Under the pieces are notes generated by a model, which ran no database searches, was not told the origin of the DNA, and was given only the letters and a program-made list of their open reading frames with translations. DNA of 5,272 nucleotides from JALZHR01 sp036389695 (GTDB lineage Bacteria; Acidobacteriota; Blastocatellia; Pyrinomonadales; Pyrinomonadaceae), in the NCBI GenBank assembly GCA_036389695.1, contig DASVWG010000051.1, positions 1 to 5,272 on the forward strand, given 5' to 3'. Below, piece after piece: positions 1 to 4,531 of the stretch; the stretch's first letter is position 1; every line of letters starts with the position of its first letter. A program made the position numbers and the translations under genes.

Positions 1-916
1 CTTCTCCTTGCTGAAAAAGTTCCAATGCCTGATTGATTATATTAAGAGCCGCTACATATTTACCTTCTTCTAAATAAATTACTGCTTTTGTATCTAAAAT
101 GTGTGCCAGCCAACCTGTTTCTTTCAAATCCCGATAAAATCTTATAGCTTTATCAACGTAGCGGTGAGCGTTCGAGAAATTCCTAATTTCTTTATACAAA
201 AAAGCAATATTGTTGTGATTTATAGCTACATACCTGAAATTTCCTACTTTACGAGCAGCTTTAATACTTTCCTTGTGATGGTATAAAGCGTTTGCTGGTT
301 TTTTGAAATAAAGATAGTAGATTGCTGCGTGATTATGATACATAGCTTTCAAGCGCATATCCTCACAAAACTCAATTGAGGTGGAAAGTTTTTTTATAAT
401 TTCCATTCCCTGATGAACATTGGAAGGATTCTCACTTGATTTAGAAAGAAGTGTGATGACTCTATTTATACATATCTGAATATAAACTGGATGAAGTTGA
501 TTATTGGCATATTCAGCTTCTGTCTCTGCCAAAATTGTTTCACATTCACTTATTGCGCCTTCATGCCAATAGCAAAGAGAAAGTGTAACTTTCGCCTCTG
601 CTGATTTATGCGGTAAAGCTTTTTTGTTGAAATTTTCAATTGCTCTAATCAGTAAATCTTTACCGCGCTCCTGATAGTTCTTTAAATTATGCGACCGCCC
701 ATAATAACTTAAAAAAAAGCCGCATAGACGCAAGATTTCCGCTTGCAGAGAAATATCCAAATTAGCAATCAATGGCTCATCATTATAGTCTTGCAAAATT
801 GGTGTCAGAATTCGTTGCAGGGCGGAAATATCGCGGCAAAGTTCAGCATTTCTCGCTTCTTCAATCAGCTTAATAGCTTGAGATGTAGTAATTTGAGTAG
901 TTTTTGAAATGGGCAT
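1..916 (-). CDS. TPR-repeat protein, probable cytoplasmic regulator (partial, C-terminus beyond left edge)
   Basis: An uninterrupted reading frame of 305 codons runs from ATG at 916 to the left edge; the stop lies outside the window. AAAGG six bases upstream of the ATG supports the start. The protein has no signal peptide or membrane segment, so it should be cytoplasmic. The N-terminal half (about residues 15-130) is helical, with GFFLSYYGRS near 66-75 and a Leu-Cys-Tyr-Trp-x-Glu-Gly stretch at 114-120. Three TPR-like helical hairpins follow at about 189-222, 228-262 and 269-303 (for example NHAAIYY, NNIAFLY and KAVIYLEEGKY). From memory of the family, acidobacterial proteins with the LCYW-x-EG segment often end in a Fis-like helix-turn-helix, which would make this a TPR-sensor transcription regulator; that part is not visible here. 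It diverges from a small secreted-peptide gene. Base composition is AT-rich compared with recA. Reality of the gene is near certain; the regulatory role is inferred. Confidence 0.88.
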   Translation of the reverse strand, partial: MPISKTTQITTSQAIKLIEEARNAELCRDISALQRILTPILQDYNDEPLIANLDISLQAEILRLCGFFLSYYGRSHNLKNYQERGKDLLIRAIENFNKKALPHKSAEAKVTLSLCYWHEGAISECETILAETEAEYANNQLHPVYIQICINRVITLLSKSSENPSNVHQGMEIIKKLSTSIEFCEDMRLKAMYHNHAAIYYLYFKKPANALYHHKESIKAARKVGNFRYVAINHNNIAFLYKEIRNFSNAHRYVDKAIRFYRDLKETGWLAHILDTKAVIYLEEGKYVAALNIINQALELFQQGE

Positions 917-927
917 ATATCGCCTTT

Positions 928-941
928 GCAAGAAATCTTGC
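928..941. promoter_or_regulatory. Perfect dyad in the divergent TPR/peptide intergenic region (candidate operator)
   Basis: GCAAGA-AA-TCTTGC is a perfect 6+2+6 inverted repeat lying 12 bp upstream of the TPR gene start. It sits just downstream of a TTGACA box read on the minus strand (952-947). No good -10 partner to that box was found at 16-18 bp, so the promoters of the two divergent genes are not assigned. Position and symmetry fit a dimeric regulator site controlling one or both genes. Confidence 0.4.
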
Positions 942-1008
942 TAATATGTCAACGCGGTATTTTACAAATACTTACCGACAATACACCTAGTTTCTGGGAG
1001 AAAATAAA

Positions 1009-1218
1009 ATGAAAAAATTTGCTGTTACGCTTTTCTTAGCGTTGGTCTTCGTGTTTTCGCTTTCAGTCAATACCTTTGCTGAAGGGCAAATTCCTACGAT
1101 GGGTAGAAACTGTGGGAATGAAGGACAACCTCCGTGTTCGGGAGTTGCACCTGTTCCGACCGAAAACTCGACTTTTTATAAAAAACTGATTGATTATTTA
1201 GCACAGTTGTTCGGTTAA
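1009..1218 (+). CDS. Small secreted peptide precursor (69 aa), function unknown
   Basis: The 69-residue frame begins at ATG 1009, eight bases after a good GGGAG Shine-Dalgarno sequence. Residues 1-24 form a textbook Sec signal peptide: MKK, a hydrophobic core, then NTFA with predicted cleavage after Ala24. The exported product would be about 45 residues: a Gly/Pro-rich part with two cysteines (Cys35 and Cys43, possibly a disulfide) and a C-terminal segment at 55-69 (TFYKKLIDYLAQLFG) that looks like an amphipathic helix. There is no lipobox and no recognised domain. It faces the TPR gene head to head across 92 bp and is followed by a likely terminator, so it appears to be a single-gene unit. 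A signalling peptide, a small toxin/bacteriocin-like peptide or a minor envelope peptide are all possible. Export is well supported; function is unknown. Confidence 0.8.
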   Translation: MKKFAVTLFLALVFVFSLSVNTFAEGQIPTMGRNCGNEGQPPCSGVAPVPTENSTFYKKLIDYLAQLFG

Positions 1219-1244
1219 TAGCAACCTACTTTTTAAGTTTTTTT

Positions 1245-1267
1245 AGCTTCTGTTCGAGAGGCTTTTG
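1245..1267 (+). terminator. Likely intrinsic terminator of the small-peptide gene
   Basis: A 7-bp stem (AGCTTCT 1245-1251 with AGAGGCT 1257-1263, one G-U pair) and a GTTCG loop are followed by a short TTTT run. It begins 26 bp after the peptide stop codon. The T tract is short, so strength is uncertain. Confidence 0.5.
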
Positions 1268-1333
1268 ATTAGTGCGCCCATTTTCGCCGCTGGTCTTATT
1301 CCTAAATGGTTTTCGGTTATTAGTGGCAGAGCT

Positions 1334-1372
1334 GGCACACAATAAATTAAAGCGGCACACATTTGGCACACA
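1334..1372. repeat. Three direct copies of GGCACACA beside the tRNA 3' side
   Basis: GGCACACA occurs at 1334-1341, 1354-1361 and 1365-1372, spaced 20 and 11 bp start to start. It lies between the peptide gene and the tRNA-Phe terminator. The rest of 1268-1376 holds no gene I can support. Clustered short direct repeats next to a tRNA 3' end resemble recombinase arm sites, but nothing else confirms that; chance or remnant sequence is possible. Confidence 0.45.
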
Positions 1373-1376
1373 AATG

Positions 1377-1404
1377 AGAAAAGGGCTACTCATTGAGTAG
1401 CCCT
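1377..1404 (-). terminator. Intrinsic terminator of the tRNA-Phe transcript
   Basis: A perfect 9-bp GC-rich stem (GGGCTACTC 1383-1391 with GAGTAGCCC 1395-1403), extended by A1382-T1404, has a 3-nt loop. On the minus strand it is followed by TTTTCTC. It lies 18 bp past the tRNA 3' end, the expected place for termination of a monocistronic tRNA. Confidence 0.85.
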
Positions 1405-1422
1405 AAACTATTGAAAATAAAG

Positions 1423-1495
<73 letters not shown>

Positions 1496-1535
1496 TCGGT
1501 TTGCTCGATGTATAATTTATCGGAGCAAGTAAATT

Positions 1536-1564
1536 AGTGTAAAGAAGCCTTTTCCAGTTGTCAA
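1536..1564 (-). promoter_or_regulatory. Sigma-70 promoter of tRNA-Phe
   Basis: On the minus strand, TTGACA (1564-1559), a 17-bp spacer and TACACT (1541-1536) form a strong housekeeping promoter. Transcription would begin near 1529, giving a 5' leader of about 34 nt that is trimmed from the tRNA. Confidence 0.8.
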
Positions 1565-1622
1565 ATCCCGCTTGAAAATCGACCAAAGCGGGCGGATTTA
1601 CGGGTTATTATTAAATTTAGTG

Positions 1623-1650
1623 TTGACAATTCGAGCAATCGGAATATAAT
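1623..1650 (+). promoter_or_regulatory. Consensus sigma-70 promoter for the leader RNA/lipoprotein gene
   Basis: TTGACA (1623-1628) and TATAAT (1645-1650) both match consensus exactly and are separated by 16 bp, so the start point should lie at about 1656-1658. It runs divergently from the tRNA-Phe promoter about 60 bp away. The first base pairs transcribed are the beginning of a hairpin. Confidence 0.85.
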
Positions 1651-1656
1651 CACAAT

Positions 1657-1796
1657 TTAGTAGTTGACGCGTCCATGTTTCAGCTACTGCAAATATACCT
1701 TCCGAAGTCCGTTTGATACCTGCCCGTGCCGGTTTGAACGCCGTCGCCGTCCCCCGGAGACGCTACCTTCAAGCCGGCACAGCTATTTTTATTTTT
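1657..1796 (+). ncRNA. Structured leader RNA or small RNA upstream of the lipoprotein gene
   Basis: Between a consensus promoter and the lipoprotein start lie about 160 transcribed bases that are not convincingly coding. Hairpin 1 pairs AGTAGTTGA (1659-1667) with TCAGCTACT (1680-1688), 9 bp with one G-U, loop 12 nt. Hairpin 2 pairs 1726-1738 (GTGCCGGTTTGAA) with 1768-1780 (TTCAAGCCGGCAC), 13 bp with one G-U. Its apex can hold a further small CGTC/GACG stem (1748-1751 with 1758-1761). Hairpin 2 is followed by TATTTTTATTTTT starting four bases later, which is terminator- or attenuator-like. It could be an sRNA of about 140 nt, a cis attenuator for the lipoprotein gene, or just a stable 5' UTR. 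It does not match any riboswitch class I know. Confidence 0.5.
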
Positions 1797-1817
1797 AGTC
1801 ACAGCGAGGATTTTTTG

Positions 1818-2264
1818 ATGTTGAAGAAATTTTTATTCGTTTTATTTTGTTCGATTTTAGGATTTAATCTGGCTTGCGGGTCGGCGACAGAGCCGGGCGC
1901 GAACGCTAATGCCAACGCCGCCAATTCAGCCGTTACCAATCAGAAACTGCCCGAAGGAATTACAACCAGCCCGCTGCCGGTTTCGGGAAATACGCCCGGC
2001 ATTCCGGCAAATGCGACGGTGGTTAATATGAACGCTCTGCCGAAAGGCGCGACGCCGATTCCGGGAATCGACCCGAAAAAAGCGAACCAGCCGTTTAAGC
2101 CCGGCTCGACGCCGACGCCCGGTATTCCCGACCCGAAATCGATGCAGAAACAGAAAGTGCCGCCGATGAACAATCCTAATTCGTCGCAATCGGATTCGCC
2201 GGCGAAAGAAGCGAATATTCCGGTCGATTCGGTGAATAAGCCGCGCACGGCGAAGAAACCGTAA
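1818..2264 (+). CDS. Small Pro/Asn-rich predicted lipoprotein
   Basis: The chosen start is ATG 1818, seven bases after GAGGA; an upstream in-frame ATG at 1713 lies inside the leader hairpins and would bury the signal peptide. The product is 148 residues. Residues 1-19 form a signal sequence (MLKKF, hydrophobic core) ending in FNLA-Cys20, a lipobox-like site with unusual Asn at -3, so signal peptidase II processing is likely but not certain. The mature part is low-complexity and probably disordered: Ala/Asn-rich at 26-37, then Pro-rich with two copies of a TPxPGI-DPK motif (79-87 and 98-107) and a related TPGIPANA at 59-66, ending in a Lys-rich tail. I recognise no domain and cannot assign a function; a surface-anchored linker or stress protein are guesses. 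It converges on recA with a shared terminator. Confidence 0.8.
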   Translation: MLKKFLFVLFCSILGFNLACGSATEPGANANANAANSAVTNQKLPEGITTSPLPVSGNTPGIPANATVVNMNALPKGATPIPGIDPKKANQPFKPGSTPTPGIPDPKSMQKQKVPPMNNPNSSQSDSPAKEANIPVDSVNKPRTAKKP

Positions 2265-2285
2265 ACGGATTTTTAATTCAAAACG

Positions 2286-2331
2286 AAAGGCGAGAGAGTT
2301 TGTATAAAAAACTCTCTCGCCTTTTATTTTT
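2286..2331. terminator. Bidirectional intrinsic terminator between the lipoprotein gene and recA
   Basis: A 16-bp perfect stem (2286-2301 with 2309-2324, core GGCGAGAGAGTTT) has a 7-nt loop. The plus side ends in TTTTATTTTT, and the minus side in TTTCGTTTTG. It serves both convergent genes, 22 bp after the lipoprotein stop and 14 bp beyond the recA stop. Confidence 0.92.
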
Positions 2332-2344
2332 GCCGAAAACGAAA

Positions 2345-3352
2345 TTAAGCTTCCGTTTCTTTTTCAATCAAGCCGAGTGCGACTTTGACGTCGTGTTCGA
2401 TGCGGTCGCGCAAATCGGTGTTTTCCTTGAGCGAATTTTTGACGTTTTCGCGTCCCTGCCCGAGACGCTCGCCCGCGTAGGAAAACCACGCGCCCGATTT
2501 TTCGACGATGTTGTTTGCCACCGCCAAATCCAGCATATCGCCTTCTTTCGAGATGCCTTCGCCATACATTATGTCGAATTCGCATTCGCGGAACGGCGGC
2601 GCGACTTTGTTTTTCACCAATTTCACTTTCGTGCGGTTGCCGACGTGACGGTCGCCTTCTTTAATCGCGCCGATACGGCGGATGTCCAGACGCACCGAAG
2701 CATAAAATTTCAGCGCTTTGCCGCCGGTCGTCGTTTCGGGTGAGCCGAACATGACACCGATTTTTTCGCGAAGCTGGTTGATGAAAATGAAACAGGTGTT
2801 TGATTGCGCGACGATTGCCGTCAGTTTTCGCAAAGCCTGCGACATCAGGCGAGCCTGAAGTCCGGGAAGCGAATCGCCCATTTCGCCGTCGAGTTCCGCG
2901 CGCGGAACGAGCGCCGCGACCGAATCGATAACGATAACGTCGACGCTGTTTGAGCGGACGAGCGTTTCCGCAATTTCCAGAGCCTGTTCGCCCGAATCCG
3001 GCTGCGAAATCAATAAATCGTCAATATCAACGCCTAATTTCGTCGCGTATTCCGGGTCCATCGCGTGTTCGGCGTCGATATACGCGGCGATTCCGCCCAT
3101 ACTTTGCGCCGAGGCGACGACCTGTAAGGCGAGCGTCGTTTTACCGGAGCTTTCCGGTCCGTAAACTTCGATAATGCGACCGCGCGGAAAACCGCCGACG
3201 CCGATTGCCGCGTCCAAGCTCAAACAATTTGTCGAGATTGAACCGACCTGCTCGAACACGCGCTCGCCCATCCGCATAATCGAGCCTTTGCCGAATTTCT
3301 TTTCAATATTTGCCAGAGCTGCTTCGACAGCCTTGCTTTTGTCCATGCTCAT
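2345..3352 (-). CDS. recA: Recombinase A (RecA)
   Basis: RecA polymerises on single-stranded DNA, catalyses ATP-dependent homologous pairing and strand exchange, and stimulates LexA self-cleavage in the SOS response. From the ATG at 3352 the protein has 335 residues, a normal bacterial length. All core parts are visible: Walker A GPESSGKTT (65-73), the catalytic Glu95 in YIDAEH, Walker B VIVIDS (139-144), loop L1 around 153-168 (LDGEMGDSLPG), and loop L2 around 193-210 following FINQLREK, including GSPETTTGG. The C-terminus is short (EKETEA) and only mildly acidic. The start is not settled: ATG 3352 has AAGAGG 8 bases upstream, while an in-frame TTG at 3373 has a stronger AAGGAG 10 bases upstream and would add seven residues beginning MAKEAVA. 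A further ATG at 3346 is also in frame. It is monocistronic, convergent with the lipoprotein gene. Confidence 0.97.
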   Translation of the reverse strand: MSMDKSKAVEAALANIEKKFGKGSIMRMGERVFEQVGSISTNCLSLDAAIGVGGFPRGRIIEVYGPESSGKTTLALQVVASAQSMGGIAAYIDAEHAMDPEYATKLGVDIDDLLISQPDSGEQALEIAETLVRSNSVDVIVIDSVAALVPRAELDGEMGDSLPGLQARLMSQALRKLTAIVAQSNTCFIFINQLREKIGVMFGSPETTTGGKALKFYASVRLDIRRIGAIKEGDRHVGNRTKVKLVKNKVAPPFRECEFDIMYGEGISKEGDMLDLAVANNIVEKSGAWFSYAGERLGQGRENVKNSLKENTDLRDRIEHDVKVALGLIEKETEA

Positions 3353-3430
3353 TGCTACTGCCTCTTTAGCCAATGTTTTCTTTCTCCTTATTGTGTATTC
3401 TATTCGTCCTGCTTTCTGTAAGACTGTTAT

Positions 3431-3459
3431 AGAATAACACAAAAGAAGGCGTTTGTGAA
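3431..3459 (-). promoter_or_regulatory. Probable recA promoter
   Basis: On the minus strand, TTCACA (3459-3454), 17 bp and TATTCT (3436-3431) form a reasonable sigma-70 promoter with start near 3424, giving a leader of about 70 nt before the recA ATG. The -35 box lies inside inverted repeats that could be a repressor site. Confidence 0.6.
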
Positions 3460-3480
3460 ATGTTGTTTCACGTATGAAAC
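3455..3480. promoter_or_regulatory. Overlapping inverted repeats over the recA -35 box (candidate operator)
   Basis: Two dyads share a central arm: GTGAAA-N5-TTTCAC (3455-3471) and GTTTCA-N4-TGAAAC (3465-3480). The first covers the -35 element of recA, a position suited to repression. It matches neither the CTGT-N8-ACAG enterobacterial LexA box nor the GAAC-N4-GTTC Gram-positive box. An SOS operator of different sequence is plausible in this lineage but unproven. Confidence 0.4.
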
Positions 3481-3631
3481 AAAAATTTCTTCTTTAAAGT
3501 GAAAATTTTTTTACCGTCAAGCCTTTCTAAGTTAGTGGAAAACGCAAACTTCTGCAAGTTCGGTAAGAGACAAAAAAATGAAAGACTGAAAATCTCCGGA
3601 CGGGCTTGCCGGATGTGAAAATCGGAAGATA

Positions 3632-3716
3632 TTGCCCGCGAAAAAACGCGAAAAGGCGCGAAAAAAAAGAAAAGTGAAATTTTTATTTTCTTTTTTTCGC
3701 ACTCTTTCGCGGGCAA
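3632..3716. repeat. Long imperfect foldback in the recA-sigma spacer
   Basis: Outer arms TTGCCCGCGAAA (3632-3643) and TTTCGCGGGCAA (3705-3716) are exact complements. Inner arms 3658-3673 (GCG, A8, G, A4) and 3686-3700 (T4, C, T7, CGC) pair over 15 bp with one bulged A. The apical loop is 3674-3685. The whole unit of 85 bp could fold as a cruciform or hairpin. A moderately T-rich stretch follows on the plus strand, but no gene upstream on that strand needs a terminator. The remaining spacer (3481-3631 and 3753-3828) is AT-rich with no gene I can support. Confidence 0.6.
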
Positions 3717-3722
3717 ATTTTC

Positions 3723-3752
3723 TTAATCCGGCTAAACGGCAATCCGGATTAA
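3723..3752. repeat. TTAATCCGG dyad upstream of the sigma-factor gene
   Basis: TTAATCCGG (3723-3731) and CCGGATTAA (3744-3752) are exact inverted copies around a 12-nt loop, located about 80 bp before the sigma-factor start. It could be a transcript hairpin or an operator for the sigma-kinase unit. A second, shorter dyad TGTC-N6-GACA lies at 3781-3794. I could not assign a confident -35/-10 pair for this unit. Confidence 0.45.
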
Positions 3753-3828
3753 TTAGGTTTTTAAAATTTTTCTAGTAGAATGTCTGACGGGACAACCTTT
3801 GTTAAACTCAAGAATCCAAACTTTTTAA

Positions 3829-4386
3829 ATGAACGGGAAATCCGACGTAACTCAGCTGCTGAATAAAGCTCAAAACGGCGATAAAGAATCGCTCGACCAG
3901 CTTTTGCCTTTGATTTACGACGAGCTGCGACGGGTCGCGGCAAATCAGCTGCGCGCCGAGCGCGAAAATCACACTTTGCAGGCGACGGCGCTGGTTCACG
4001 AAGCTTATCTGCGGCTGCTCGAACAGCGCGAAGTCGATTGGCAAAACCGCGCGCATTTTTTCTCGATTGCGGCGGAGATGATGCGGCGGATTCTGGTCAA
4101 TTACGCCGTCCAGCGCAACGCCAAAAAACGCGGCGACGGCGTGACGCGCCTCTCGCTGGACGAGGCGATAAGCTTTTCGACCGGCGAAAGCGATTTGGAT
4201 TTGGTTTCGCTCGACGCCGCGCTGAAACGCCTGGCGGAGTTCGACGAAATGCAGGCGCGAATCGTCGAGCTTAGATTTTTTGCCGGTTTAACCATCGAAG
4301 AAGTCGCCGAAGTTTTGGAAATCTCCGAATCGACCATCAAGCGCGAATGGAAAATGGCGAAGGCGTGGCTGAAAACGCAATTATGA
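3829..4386 (+). CDS. ECF-type RNA polymerase sigma factor, TIGR02999/Sigma70_ECF family
   Basis: The 185-residue protein directs RNA polymerase to a specific promoter set. Region sigma-2 spans about residues 20-100 (LPLIYDELRR, HTLQATALVHEAYLRLL, WQNRAHFFSIAAEMMRRIL); region sigma-4 spans about 125-183 with the helix-turn-helix at roughly 154-178 (LTIEEVAEVLEISESTIKREW). The pattern HTLQ-TALV-EAYLRL is characteristic of the TIGR02999 group common in Acidobacteriota and Planctomycetota. Region 2.2 lacks the acidic DAED motif of ordinary ECF factors: residues 51-54 read QATA, with Thr49 and Thr53 nearby. No anti-sigma gene is seen; instead a serine/threonine kinase follows 145 bp downstream. 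The ATG at 3829 lacks a clear Shine-Dalgarno sequence but starts the conserved domain at the usual distance. The stop codon forms the first bases of a foldback repeat. Confidence 0.95.
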   Translation: MNGKSDVTQLLNKAQNGDKESLDQLLPLIYDELRRVAANQLRAERENHTLQATALVHEAYLRLLEQREVDWQNRAHFFSIAAEMMRRILVNYAVQRNAKKRGDGVTRLSLDEAISFSTGESDLDLVSLDAALKRLAEFDEMQARIVELRFFAGLTIEEVAEVLEISESTIKREWKMAKAWLKTQL

Positions 4387-4523
4387 GGGATGAAGGATGA
4401 GGGATGAATAGAAGAAAGTTTTAAGTGTTGAGTGTTGAATTTTGAATTTGAGATTCAACGACTCATTCAAAACTCAAAACTTAAAATTCAAAACTTTTTC
4501 ATCCCTCATCCTTCATCCTTCAT
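4383..4523. repeat. 141-bp near-palindromic repeat (MITE-like foldback) between sigma and kinase genes
   Basis: The 26-bp ends (4383-4408 and 4498-4523) are inverted copies with a single mismatch that would be G-U in RNA. Each is built of GGATGAA/GGGATGA heptamer-like units. The interior (4415-4497) is itself a degenerate inverted repeat of TTTTGA/AAGTTTTGAG-type units and their complements (CTCAAAACTT). It encodes nothing, starts at the sigma stop codon, and ends 8 bp before the kinase ATG. It looks like a non-autonomous, expandable or mobile intergenic element; no transposase or target duplication is evident. Confidence 0.75.
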
Positions 4524-4531
4524 CCTTTAAA

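Noticed and set aside
101..286. 61-residue plus-strand ORF
   Set aside because: It lies antisense to the long, well-formed TPR reading frame, has no Shine-Dalgarno support and no recognisable domain.
1334..1372. CRISPR-like array from the GGCACACA repeats
   Set aside because: The repeats are only 8 bp, spacing is irregular (20 and 11 bp), and there are no cas genes.
1229..1396. 55-codon minus-strand ORF (ATG at 1396, stop at 1229-1231) with a Lys/Arg-rich C-terminus, considered as a recombinase remnant
   Set aside because: Its start lies inside the tRNA terminator hairpin and there is no ribosome binding site; no integrase motif is visible, so coding cannot be supported.
1657..1796. Known riboswitch, 6S RNA or SRP RNA in the lipoprotein leader
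   Set aside because: None of the conserved core sequences I know for these classes is present, and there is no long terminal closing stem as in 6S RNA.
1713..1817. Upstream in-frame start for the lipoprotein gene
   Set aside because: It would place 35 non-hydrophobic residues before the signal peptide and read through the leader hairpin; ATG 1818 has GAGGA at ideal spacing.
1926..2248. Two minus-strand ORFs opposite the lipoprotein gene
   Set aside because: Low-complexity Arg-rich or Gly-rich translations are shadows of the Pro/Asn-rich gene; they lack start signals.
2300..2743. 147-residue plus-strand ORF antisense to recA
   Set aside because: It overlaps the terminator and the conserved recA coding sequence; it is a frame shadow.
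3468..3716. 82-residue minus-strand ORF upstream of recA
   Set aside because: The Lys/Phe-rich composition comes from the poly-A/poly-T arms of the foldback; there is no plausible domain, and it ends next to the recA promoter.
3761..4056. Minus-strand ORFs opposite the start of the sigma gene
   Set aside because: They are antisense to a conserved sigma-2 domain and have no ribosome binding site.
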